From the NCBI GenBank assembly GCA_934526065.1, contig CAKSZX010000003.1, positions 184,431 to 248,430 of the forward strand: a DNA stretch of 64,000 nt. Direction: 5' to 3'. The position numbers were made by a program, and so were the translations under genes. Numbering within the stretch: position 1 is the first letter of the stretch; each line of letters starts with the position of its first letter. The notes under the pieces were generated by a model. It was not told the origin of the DNA and did no database searches. It saw only the letters and a list, made by a program, of their open reading frames with translations. This document shows, piece by piece, positions 18,835-26,745 of this stretch. Source of the DNA: an uncultured Oscillospiraceae bacterium (GTDB lineage: Bacteria > Bacillota > Clostridia > Oscillospirales > Ruminococcaceae).

Positions 18835-18975
18835 TAAAAATGAGACTTATACACAGCTTTACACTATGTACAAGTCTCATTCTTTACAGTTAAACCAGCC
18901 GTAATACGACACGTTGTTGATTTAACGCACAGATATGCAAAGCGCATATCTGCGGAATTACTCCCTTATATCTGC
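18835..18975 (-). ncRNA. yybP-ykoY-type Mn2+ riboswitch with terminator
   Basis: The leader holds the two conserved loops of this family: AGGGAGTAA (18958-18966) and TTACGGC (18898-18904). The second lies in a stem closed by GTTAAATCA/TGGTTTAAC. Between them is a long helix GCAGATATGC/GCATATCTGTGC. A terminator follows at 18839-18882, where AATGAGACTT pairs with AAGTCTCATT and is followed by TTTTTATT. In known members Mn2+ binding between the two loops turns the downstream exporter gene on. I did not resolve helix P1, so confidence is below certain. Confidence 0.8.
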
Positions 18976-18979
18976 TTGA

Positions 18980-19008
18980 ATTTTATCATGGCGACTTTCG
19001 ATTGTCAA
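18980..19008 (-). promoter_or_regulatory. Promoter of the Mn2+ riboswitch-ATPase unit
   Basis: TTGACA (19003-19008) and TAAAAT (18980-18985) on the minus strand are spaced by 17 bases. The predicted start near 18973 lies just before the first riboswitch loop. Confidence 0.85.
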
Positions 19009-19048
19009 TATTTTTTACTTAATTTTTACATTGTTGCAGGGCTGTTTT

Positions 19049-21088
19049 CTATTGTCCGTTTTTTGCGGACTTGTTCATCAGCAAAAGCCCTTTTTCCCGT
19101 AGAACTTTAAAGCTGAATTTTCTTGTCCGCCCGCCGTCAAAACTCACGGTGATAAAATCTCCGTCGGCGGCAATTACCGTACCTGCGCCAAACTGCCGAT
19201 GATTTATCCTGTCATACACCTTTGGTATATTTTTTGTAACCGTTTCCCCTTTGCCCTTTAAAACCCCGGCGGCCTCCAATGTAAAACTCGCTCTGCCGCT
19301 TTGGTTTAAATCAAATATATTAAGTTCTTTTTTAGCTCTTGTCATTGCAACATAAAACAACCTGCGTTCTTCCTCATACAGTTTGGGGTCATCAAACATA
19401 TTTACCGACGGTAATATTCCGTCCTGAATATCCATAAGGTAAACGGTTTCGTATTCCAAACCCTTAGATGAATGAACAGTGGAAAGTATAAAATCCGTAC
19501 CGTTGTACTGCCGATTGCGGACAATGTCCTCCAAAGCTATCATTCGCAGGAGGAAATCTCTCATTGTCTTTTCCTGCGTTGCCACCGAAATAAGAATGTT
19601 TATCTTTTGCGCCGGGTAGTGCATATTTTCCATATATTCGCCGTAGCCCAATGTGTTGTAAACTTCGGCGATAAACTGCCCAGGTTTTCGGGTGTTTACA
19701 TTTTTTATAACATTTGCAAAAATTGCCGTGTCCTTGCCTCTGCGGTATAACGGATTTGCGCAAAGCACCCGAGGTATGGTTCTTCCCGTGGCGGACGCCT
19801 CGTCACAAGCCCCCTCTGCCGCTGCTCTGGACAGTTTTAAAATACTGTTTATTTTATAGTAAATCTGCATAAAAAGTTCGGTATCGGAGGGATTTTGTGC
19901 AAATTTGATTATGTTCATAATATCCGTGACAACTCTGTTTGAGAAAAATGCGCCGTCTGTCTGCCTGTATGAGAAAGGAATTTTCTCCTTTTCCAAAAGA
20001 TTTATAAGGGGTATTGCGCTTTCGTTATTGCGGAAAAGCACCGCAGTTTCTCCTTTGTGGTTTTTGGCTGTTTTTAAAAGTTCCATATATTGGGCCGTAC
20101 TTCCGGCAGTTTTTATAAAATTTACTCTTCCCTTATTTTTGCTTACCGCCTGCATATTTTTAGGGTGTCTGTCTTTATTTTTCTGTATTACCCCGTCGGC
20201 AACCTTTACTATCTCCTGTGACGAGCGATAGTTTTTTTCCATCAACAAAACCTTGGCATTTTTATACTCTTTTTCAAAGTTCACAAGAGCTTCCGGGTAT
20301 GCGGCTCTGAAACCGTAAATACTTTGATCCTCATCCCCAACCATAAAAATATTCCCGTTTTCGGCGGTTAAAAGTTTAATTATCCGGTGTTGAATTTTTG
20401 ATGTATCCTGTGCTTCGTCAACGCATATATACTTAAATTTGTCGCTGAAAAATTTTAATATCCGGGGATACTTTACAAGTATTGTGTGGGCGTAAACCAT
20501 TTGGTCGTCATAATCCATAAGTCTTTTTTCACGGAGTTTGTCATTGTAATACTTGTAAATTTTTTTAAACCCCTTTACGCCTATATCATCGTCGGTAAAA
20601 TCATCCTCTTTCAACATCATATTTTTAACATATGATATTGCGGTGCGTATGTCCTTTATATCACCTTCGGTGGGAAAATCTTTCATATATTTTTTGTAGA
20701 CCTCACGGATTATAAGCCCAGTGATTTTATCGTCGGTTACAAGATCAAATGCCGTTGTGCCTTTTAAACGCTCATAAAGCTTTATAACCGAAACACACAG
20801 GCTGTTTATGGTTCTGAAAACAGGCATGGGAATACTGCCGGCGAAAAATGAATAGAACCTTTCGCCCATATCCCCTGTGGCGGCCTTTGTGTATGTAACG
20901 GTTAAGATATTTTCCGGGTTTATGCCCTTGCATTTTATCATATACCCTAAACGGGTTACCAAAACCGTGGTTTTGCCGCTGCCGGGCACAGCCAAAACAA
21001 GAACAGCACCCTCTGTTTGCTCCGCCGCCTTTTGCTGCCGGCTGTCAAGCTTTAAATTGTATTCCTTTAAAAATTCTTTAAATGTCAT
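19049..21088 (-). CDS. UvrD/PcrA-like superfamily 1 DNA helicase
   Basis: The 679-residue protein has helicase motif I VPGSGKTTVL at about residues 34-43, motif Ia TYTKAATGDM and motif II VDEAQDTSKIQ. It also has motif III GDEDQSIYGFRAA, motif IV EKNYRSSQ, motif V STVHSSKGLEYE and motif VI VAMTRAKKEL. The C-terminus carries a Tudor-like domain (VYDRINHRQFGAGTVIA...FSFKVLREKG) like the RNA polymerase-binding end of PcrA. It unwinds DNA 3' to 5' in repair. It is somewhat shorter than PcrA (about 740 residues), so it may be a paralogue rather than the main PcrA. Confidence 0.9.
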   Translation of the reverse strand: MTFKEFLKEYNLKLDSRQQKAAEQTEGAVLVLAVPGSGKTTVLVTRLGYMIKCKGINPENILTVTYTKAATGDMGERFYSFFAGSIPMPVFRTINSLCVSVIKLYERLKGTTAFDLVTDDKITGLIIREVYKKYMKDFPTEGDIKDIRTAISYVKNMMLKEDDFTDDDIGVKGFKKIYKYYNDKLREKRLMDYDDQMVYAHTILVKYPRILKFFSDKFKYICVDEAQDTSKIQHRIIKLLTAENGNIFMVGDEDQSIYGFRAAYPEALVNFEKEYKNAKVLLMEKNYRSSQEIVKVADGVIQKNKDRHPKNMQAVSKNKGRVNFIKTAGSTAQYMELLKTAKNHKGETAVLFRNNESAIPLINLLEKEKIPFSYRQTDGAFFSNRVVTDIMNIIKFAQNPSDTELFMQIYYKINSILKLSRAAAEGACDEASATGRTIPRVLCANPLYRRGKDTAIFANVIKNVNTRKPGQFIAEVYNTLGYGEYMENMHYPAQKINILISVATQEKTMRDFLLRMIALEDIVRNRQYNGTDFILSTVHSSKGLEYETVYLMDIQDGILPSVNMFDDPKLYEEERRLFYVAMTRAKKELNIFDLNQSGRASFTLEAAGVLKGKGETVTKNIPKVYDRINHRQFGAGTVIAADGDFITVSFDGGRTRKFSFKVLREKGLLLMNKSAKNGQ

Positions 21089-21209
21089 ATATGCTACCTG
21101 AATTTTAATTTATAAGAATATTATATCAAAATAACCGCATAAAAGATACACTCGGCTTAATATTTTGCAAAACCCGGGCAATAATATATCCGAATAGGGA
21201 GGACTTAGT

Positions 21210-22799
21210 ATGAACCAGATGTTTTGTTTTCAATGTGAACAAACCGCAGGCGGCAGAGCCTGTACAGGCAATGCCGGAGTGTGCGGCAAAAGCGCACAGA
21301 CCGCAAATCGGCAGGATAAGCTTACCGCCGCTTTGATTGAACTTGCCCGGGCGGCAAAAAGTAACCCAACAAATGTTACCCGGCAAACTTACCGACTTGT
21401 AAAAGAGGGGCTTTTTGCCACCGTTACAAATGTAAACTTTAATACCGAAACCGTTGAAGAAATGTGCCAAAAAATAAATCGGGAGAGATACCGCATAGAA
21501 CCTGCCGGAGAAAAGGCCGATGTTTGCGGCGATGATTGCTATAATCTTAATCGGCTTTGGCAGGCGCAGGATAACATCCGCTCTTTAAAAAGTTTAATTC
21601 TTTTGGGTCTGCGCGGAATGGCCGCCTATGCCTACCATGCGGCAGTTTTAGGTTACAACGACAAAGAAGTAGATGACTTCTTTTTTGAGGGACTGCAAGC
21701 CATAAAAGAAGAAACCGATCGGGATACACTGCTGTCGCTGGTCTTAAAAACAGGCCAAGTAAATTTTAAATGTATGGAACTTTTGGACAGAGCCAATACA
21801 AGCACCTACGGTAATCCCGTGCCGACAAAAGTGACTATGACTATTGAAAAAGGGCCGTTTATTGTGGTTTCCGGCCACGATTTATACGCCCTTGAACAAA
21901 TTTTAAAGCAAACCGAGGGCAAGGGCATAAATATTTACACCCACAGCGAAATGCTGCCTGCCCACGGCTACCCGGAGCTTAAAAAATACAGCCATTTAAA
22001 AGGCAACTTCGGCACTGCCTGGTACACCCAGCAAAGAGAATTTATTGACATTCCCGCACCTGTGGTATTTACAACAAACTGCCTTATGCCGTTGCGTGAA
22101 AACTATGCCGACAGAATTTATTCCACTGAGGTGGTGTCCTACCCGGGCATGGTGCATATAGGCAAGGATTTGGATTTTACCCCGGTCATAGAAAAATCTT
22201 TGGAGCTTGGCGGCTATAAAGAGGATAAGCGCCTTACCGGCATTAACGGCGGGGATACGGTTTACACCGGCTTTGCAAGGAACTTTGTATCGGAACACAG
22301 CGGTGAAATTGTAAACTTGGTAAAACAGGGTAAAATAAAACACTTCTTCCTTGTGGGCGGCTGCGACGGAGCACGGCCGGGCAGAAACTATTACACGGAA
22401 TTTGTAAAAAATGCCCCGAAAGACAGTATTATTTTAACCCTTGCCTGCGGAAAATACCGTTTTAACGATATTGACTTAGGCGAAATTGAGGGATTGCCCA
22501 GGATTATGGATATGGGGCAGTGTAACGACGCATACAGTGCCATAACAGTTGCTCTGGCTCTGGCCGACGCCTTCGGCTGCGGGGTAAACGAATTGCCCCT
22601 TACCATGGTTTTAAGTTGGTACGAACAAAAGGCGGTTTGTATTCTGCTTACCCTTTTGTATTTGGGCGTTAAAAATATATTCTTGGGTCCGTCTTTACCG
22701 GCATTTATCTCTCCTGATATTTTAAAATTCTTATCGGAAAATTACAATTTAACCCCTATAAGCACCCCGGAAGAGGACTTAAAAAAGATTTTGGGATAA
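21210..22799 (+). CDS. hcp: Hydroxylamine reductase / hybrid cluster protein
   Basis: The 529-residue protein begins MNQMFCFQCEQTAGGRACTG, with C6, C9, C18 and C25 as ligands of the N-terminal iron-sulphur cluster. Later cysteines in TTNCLMP, GGCDGARPG and LACGKYRF provide hybrid cluster ligands. Hcp reduces hydroxylamine and, in enteric bacteria, nitric oxide, and is a marker of anaerobic nitrosative stress defence. GGGAGG lies 8 bases before the ATG. It is divergent from the helicase gene and monocistronic, ending in a strong terminator. No hcr-type reductase is next to it. Confidence 0.96.
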   Translation: MNQMFCFQCEQTAGGRACTGNAGVCGKSAQTANRQDKLTAALIELARAAKSNPTNVTRQTYRLVKEGLFATVTNVNFNTETVEEMCQKINRERYRIEPAGEKADVCGDDCYNLNRLWQAQDNIRSLKSLILLGLRGMAAYAYHAAVLGYNDKEVDDFFFEGLQAIKEETDRDTLLSLVLKTGQVNFKCMELLDRANTSTYGNPVPTKVTMTIEKGPFIVVSGHDLYALEQILKQTEGKGINIYTHSEMLPAHGYPELKKYSHLKGNFGTAWYTQQREFIDIPAPVVFTTNCLMPLRENYADRIYSTEVVSYPGMVHIGKDLDFTPVIEKSLELGGYKEDKRLTGINGGDTVYTGFARNFVSEHSGEIVNLVKQGKIKHFFLVGGCDGARPGRNYYTEFVKNAPKDSIILTLACGKYRFNDIDLGEIEGLPRIMDMGQCNDAYSAITVALALADAFGCGVNELPLTMVLSWYEQKAVCILLTLLYLGVKNIFLGPSLPAFISPDILKFLSENYNLTPISTPEEDLKKILG

Positions 22800-22804
22800 A
22801 ACAC

Positions 22805-22829
22805 AAGAGCAGGCTTTCGGCCTGCTCTT
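22805..22829. terminator. Bidirectional terminator between hcp and coaX
   Basis: AAGAGCAGGC and GCCTGCTCTT form a 10-bp stem with a 5-base loop between the convergent hcp and coaX stops. T-rich tracts lie on both sides. Confidence 0.9.
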
Positions 22830-22834
22830 TAATT

Positions 22835-23605
22835 TTAATCGGTATTCCTTTTATAGATGTAGTACAACCCTTTCAGATGCAGGGTTTCGTCAATCAGGAT
22901 TTTATTCTTGCAATAAGGTATTACGGCAGGCGCCGCATCACCTGTGGCAACTATTGTTGCCTCACTGCCCAATTCCTCGGTGAATTTGTCTATTATTCCG
23001 TCAACCCGACCGGCAGAGCCGTATATAATGCCTGATTTCATACTGTCAACGGTATTGCCGGAAATAACCTTTTGCGGTGCCGCCAATTCTATGTGGGGCA
23101 AAAGCGCCGCATTTTTTGAAAGAGCGTCCAATGCCAACTTAACCCCCGGCATAATGCTTCCGCCTATGTATCTGCCCCGGCCGTTTACAACGGTAACGGC
23201 GGTGGCGGTACCCATATCCACGATTATACAGGGCAATGGATAAAGATTTTTAGCCCCCACGGCAGAGGCCACCAGGTCGGCGGCAACAGTGCCCGGGTCA
23301 CCTACATCAAGATGTATTCCGGTTTTGATGCCTGCGCCCACAACATAAGGTTTAACGCCGATTACAATTTCCACCGCCTTGCTCACGGGGCGTATTTGCT
23401 CCGGCACAACACAGGATATTACAACTCCGTCTATTTCGCCGGGTTGTATGTTTTTTAAGTCAACTATGCTTTTTATCTTCAAAGCATAGTCATATTCCGT
23501 TTGGTTGGGATAAATCGCAAATTTATACACGCTGTCAAATTTCGGGGCATCTTCGCAAAAGCCGAATGTCATATCGGAATTTGAAACATCTATTGCAAGC
23601 AACAT
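22835..23605 (-). CDS. coaX: Type III pantothenate kinase
   Basis: The 256-residue protein begins MLLAIDVSNSDMTFGF, the phosphate-binding loop of CoaX. It also has DLVASAVGAKNLYP, IIVDMGTATAVTVVN and GGSIMPGVKLALDAL, all type III signatures. It phosphorylates pantothenate in the first step of coenzyme A synthesis. It follows an ECF S-component gene by 17 bases, so uptake and phosphorylation of the vitamin are probably linked. The start is supported by GGAG 9 bases upstream. Confidence 0.96.
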   Translation of the reverse strand: MLLAIDVSNSDMTFGFCEDAPKFDSVYKFAIYPNQTEYDYALKIKSIVDLKNIQPGEIDGVVISCVVPEQIRPVSKAVEIVIGVKPYVVGAGIKTGIHLDVGDPGTVAADLVASAVGAKNLYPLPCIIVDMGTATAVTVVNGRGRYIGGSIMPGVKLALDALSKNAALLPHIELAAPQKVISGNTVDSMKSGIIYGSAGRVDGIIDKFTEELGSEATIVATGDAAPAVIPYCKNKILIDETLHLKGLYYIYKRNTD

Positions 23606-23622
23606 TTTACTACTCCAATATA

Positions 23623-24186
23623 TTAAAATTGTTTGCTGAGTTTAAGCAATCTTAAAATAACCGGGCTGAGAATCATATTTATGGCAACTTCAACCACAAA
23701 GTTAAGGCCTACAAAGCCTGTTATCATGTAAACGCCAACATTGGTTCCGCCTGCCCACATGGTAATTGTTTCAAGGAAGAACAAAACACAACCGATAAGG
23801 AAAATGCCTGTGTTCACAACCGGTGCTGTGATGGCGGCAAGTGCAACGGCAGCTGTTTCGTTTTTTCCATGCAATGCCTTAAATACCAAACCTGCGGCAA
23901 AGCCGGAAAGAGTGCCTTTTGCCAGTACGGTTATAACTGTGCCTATGGCATTTACAACCAAGAACCGAGCGGCATCGCCGGATATAAGCACAACAACACC
24001 GAATACAAAGCCCAAAAGGGCGCCGCAGCCGGGGCCGTAAAGGGCGGCACCGATTACGATAGGTACAAGAACCAAAGATACTGAGAATGTACCCAGGTGA
24101 ATAAAACTTCCCATGTACTGTAATACAACTACGATTACAACAAGGAAAGCGGTCATTACAAGACGCTTAGTGTCAGTTTTTTTCAT
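23623..24186 (-). CDS. ECF transporter S component, probably pantothenate-specific
   Basis: The 187-residue protein has about five or six hydrophobic segments. Its opening, TKRLVMTAFLVVIVVVLQYM, is typical of S components, and it contains FSVSLVLVPIVIGAALYGPGCGALLGFVFGVVV. S components capture a vitamin and dock on the shared EcfA-EcfA'-EcfT module, which is encoded at 38.3-40.8 kb. Being in one operon with coaX points to pantothenate (PanT-like). I used the ATG at 24186 with GGAGG 10 bases upstream; the frame is open to 24261 but lacks a signal there. The substrate is inferred from context. Confidence 0.85.
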   Translation of the reverse strand: MKKTDTKRLVMTAFLVVIVVVLQYMGSFIHLGTFSVSLVLVPIVIGAALYGPGCGALLGFVFGVVVLISGDAARFLVVNAIGTVITVLAKGTLSGFAAGLVFKALHGKNETAAVALAAITAPVVNTGIFLIGCVLFFLETITMWAGGTNVGVYMITGFVGLNFVVEVAINMILSPVILRLLKLSKQF

Positions 24187-24240
24187 TATTAAATTTCCTC
24201 CTGCTACTGTTTCGGTCAAGCCGAATATAGTGCAAAAGTG

Positions 24241-24269
24241 ATTATACCACTTGTCAGTCAAATTGGCAA
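24241..24269 (-). promoter_or_regulatory. Promoter of the S component-coaX operon
   Basis: TTGCCA (24264-24269) and TATAAT (24241-24246) on the minus strand are separated by 17 bases, about 50 bases before the start codon. Confidence 0.75.
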
Positions 24270-24284
24270 ACTAAATTTTAAAAA

Positions 24285-24320
24285 AACACACTGCTCTTTT
24301 GTCAAAGAACAATGTGCTTT
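24285..24320 (-). terminator. Terminator after the alpha/beta hydrolase-like gene
   Basis: On the minus strand GCACATTGTTCTTT pairs with AAAGAGCAGTGTG around a short loop and runs into TTTTTTT. It separates this gene from the coaX operon. Confidence 0.7.
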
Positions 24321-24346
24321 TAATACATATATAATGATAATAATAA

Positions 24347-25117
24347 TTATAAATCCCCGGTGCAACGCCTTAAAACTATGGACATAGGCTTCGGATACAT
24401 ACACAAAAGCTCCTCGTTGTCATATTCAAATGCCATTACGTTTGCCGTAGGGAAAAATTTTTCGTAGCGCTGTTTTAAAACTTCGCCCATTTTTGTGTAG
24501 TAGATTATGCTTATATCCCGGTCGGATATTATTTTTTCTTTCGGTTTCTCCGTCATTGCGGAGGTAATAAAGTTTTCAACGGATTTTTCCGTAACAAAAC
24601 TCATATTCTTATGGCTTTCGTACCCCATAAGGCCGGTGTATTTTTTATAATATCCGCTTTTGTCGTCCAAAAGGTAGTTTTTCAAATTTCTCGGCAGCTC
24701 ACCGTCATGCAAAAGCTTATAGGTGCTTTTTATTTTGTTTTTCATTGCCACTTTGCCGAAAAATCCCTCTGCATATTCCATTTCCCGGCCGTCCAGGACG
24801 CATTTTTCTATTTTTATATTGCCTCTGTCCAAAAGCAGGGCGGCAATTTTTACGCCCTCTCCGCAGGCTAAAATGCCGTGGATTTTTCCGCCCAGGTTGT
24901 CTTTTACATAGTTTTCTATTTTTTCCGCTTCGTCGGTAACAGATACAAAATCCGTATTTTCCGTCTTGTTGAAACCGGTGTATCCCACCCGAAAAACATT
25001 GTAAAATTTTTCAAGATACTCCCTTATGCCCCCGAAGTAATTTTCCGGGTGAGCACAGGAACCGGGCAAGAGAAAAAGCGAATTTTTTTCCGGATTTCCG
25101 TAGTTGTAAATTTTCAT
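24347..25117 (-). CDS. Alpha/beta hydrolase-fold protein without a recognisable nucleophile
   Basis: The 256-residue protein opens like an alpha/beta hydrolase. A strand is followed by the oxyanion-type loop LFLLPGSCAHPENYFGGI and then FRVGYTGFN. At the nucleophile elbow it reads LACGEGVK where G-x-S-x-G is expected, so the serine is replaced by glycine. No clear Asp-His pair is visible near the end either. This suggests a binding or signalling role, or an enzyme that uses the adjacent cysteine. There is no signal peptide. It follows the M20 peptidase gene by about 70 bases with a hairpin between. I do not recognise a specific family. Confidence 0.6.
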   Translation of the reverse strand: MKIYNYGNPEKNSLFLLPGSCAHPENYFGGIREYLEKFYNVFRVGYTGFNKTENTDFVSVTDEAEKIENYVKDNLGGKIHGILACGEGVKIAALLLDRGNIKIEKCVLDGREMEYAEGFFGKVAMKNKIKSTYKLLHDGELPRNLKNYLLDDKSGYYKKYTGLMGYESHKNMSFVTEKSVENFITSAMTEKPKEKIISDRDISIIYYTKMGEVLKQRYEKFFPTANVMAFEYDNEELLCMYPKPMSIVLRRCTGDL

Positions 25118-25143
25118 TTAAAACAGTCCCTTTCATGGCAAAG

Positions 25144-25179
25144 CCGCAGGGGCAAAACCAACCGGTTTCGCCCTTGCGG
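25144..25179 (-). terminator. Hairpin between the M20 and hydrolase-like genes
   Basis: CCGCAGGGGCAAAACC and GGTTTCGCCCTTGCGG form a 16-bp stem with mismatches. The downstream T tract is short, so this may be a weak terminator or a processing site. Confidence 0.5.
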
Positions 25180-25188
25180 TAAACTGCC

Positions 25189-26625
25189 TTATTTTTTAGG
25201 TGTGATTGATCTTGGCACAACGCCTTTTGGTATAGGGCAAACATATCCGTCCCCTACTCTCTCTTTCCACTCTGCCGTTGCCTTTTCGATAAGCTCCGGC
25301 TTTTCAATAAGCTCCATTGCGGTGGCGGCCATAACCTTACTTGCGTATGCCATACCTTTATGAGCAGGGCTTAAAGAATCCTGGCTTACAAGCTGCCATG
25401 AGTGACCCGGTGTGTTTGCCGCCCAGCAAGCGGTATGTACCTGTGCCGTCGGGCAGCACCAGCTTACATCGCCTACATCGGTAGAACCCGGTGTTGCAAT
25501 CTCGTCTTGAATATGCGGAATAATGAAGTCCAAAAACCGATCGTCTCTGTGTGCCAAAATTTCCGCCCTTTGACTTGCGGGAAGTTTAGCGGCAATATCA
25601 TCAACGGTATATGAAAGGTTTTCAATATTTGCCTGAATTTCCCTTGCAAATTTTTCTTCCTCTGCCGTAAATTTAGGTGCGCCGATTTCCTGCATTTTTT
25701 CGTAAACAACATCCTCCAAAGCGAAGTTCGGCACAGTGTTTGAGCAAGCCTTTACAAAGTCGATTTCAACCTCTGTTTCGGTCATAAGGGCAGCGCCCTG
25801 GGCAATTTTGTTTACTCTCTTTAAAATTTCCTGAACCTGCGAGTTCTTTGGCGCACGGAGAAGATACAAAACCTCTGCATTTGCCTGAACAACGTTAGGA
25901 GAATAGCCGCCCGGGTTTGTAATTGCATAGTGCATTCTCCGCTCCGGGATAACATGCTCTCTCAAAAAGTTTACCCCTACATTCAAAAGTTCAACTGCGT
26001 CAAGGGCACTTCTGCCAAGATGAGGAACTGCCGCCGCATGAGCCGCAACCCCCTTAAACCTGTAATAGAGCTGAACATTTGCAAGAGATGAGCCTGTTGC
26101 AACCTCGTTTACATCACCCGGGTGCCATGTGAGAGCCACATCCAAACCGTCAAACACGCCGTCCCTTGCCATAAAGGCCTTGCCGGAACCGCCCTCTTCT
26201 GCAGGGCAACCGAAATAAATTACCGTGCCGGATTTTTTCTCTTTTTCAAGATAATTTTTGATTGCGATAACTGCGCCTACGCCGGCAGTGCCCAAAAGAT
26301 TGTGTCCGCAGCCGTGGCCGTTGCCGCCCTCCTCTACCGGGCATTTTGTCCGGCTGCCTGCCTTTTGGCTAAGTCCGCTTAAAGCGTCAAACTCGCCCAA
26401 AATGCCGATTACCGGTTTTCCGCTACCGTATGTTGCGGTAAATGCGGTTTTAATGTCAGCCACATTTTCCTTTACATCAAAGCCCTCGCTTCTCAAAGCG
26501 TCGCAGAGATACTTTGCGGATTTAAACTCTGTAAAGCAGGTTTCCGGCACATGCCAGATGTCATCTGCAAGTTTAAAGAGTTTATCTGATTTTTCGTCAA
26601 TAATTTTTAAATAATCCTTGTTCAT
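25189..26625 (-). CDS. M20 family amidohydrolase, AbgB-like
   Basis: The 478-residue protein is an M20 metallopeptidase/aminoacylase. It has EFDALSGLSQ, the metal-ligand block GHGCGHNLLGTAG and the dinuclear-site GCPAEEGGSGKAFMARDG. It also has a lid-domain segment (AAHAAAVPHLGRSALDAVEL) and a late TPGSTDVGDVSW with the last ligands. It matches the AbgB subunit of p-aminobenzoyl-glutamate hydrolase best. An AbgT transporter gene lies immediately upstream, so import and cleavage of p-aminobenzoyl-glutamate or a similar acyl-amino acid is likely. No AbgA-like partner is adjacent. The 'T' box at 26670 suggests it may also have its own promoter. Confidence 0.88.
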   Translation of the reverse strand: MNKDYLKIIDEKSDKLFKLADDIWHVPETCFTEFKSAKYLCDALRSEGFDVKENVADIKTAFTATYGSGKPVIGILGEFDALSGLSQKAGSRTKCPVEEGGNGHGCGHNLLGTAGVGAVIAIKNYLEKEKKSGTVIYFGCPAEEGGSGKAFMARDGVFDGLDVALTWHPGDVNEVATGSSLANVQLYYRFKGVAAHAAAVPHLGRSALDAVELLNVGVNFLREHVIPERRMHYAITNPGGYSPNVVQANAEVLYLLRAPKNSQVQEILKRVNKIAQGAALMTETEVEIDFVKACSNTVPNFALEDVVYEKMQEIGAPKFTAEEEKFAREIQANIENLSYTVDDIAAKLPASQRAEILAHRDDRFLDFIIPHIQDEIATPGSTDVGDVSWCCPTAQVHTACWAANTPGHSWQLVSQDSLSPAHKGMAYASKVMAATAMELIEKPELIEKATAEWKERVGDGYVCPIPKGVVPRSITPKK

Positions 26626-26710
26626 AATAGCCTCCGAACCGTTACGGATAAATTAAATGTTATTATAATTATTATACCATATTACAATGGTTTTTAAAGT
26701 CTTTTTTAAA

Positions 26711-26738
26711 ATATCCGCCCTGTAAAACGGGCGGATAT
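26711..26738 (-). terminator. Terminator after abgT
   Basis: ATATCCGCCC pairs perfectly with GGGCGGATAT around an 8-base loop, followed by a TTTTAAAAAAG tract on the minus strand. It sits just after the abgT stop and partly separates it from the M20 gene. Confidence 0.8.
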
Positions 26739-26745
26739 GTAAATT

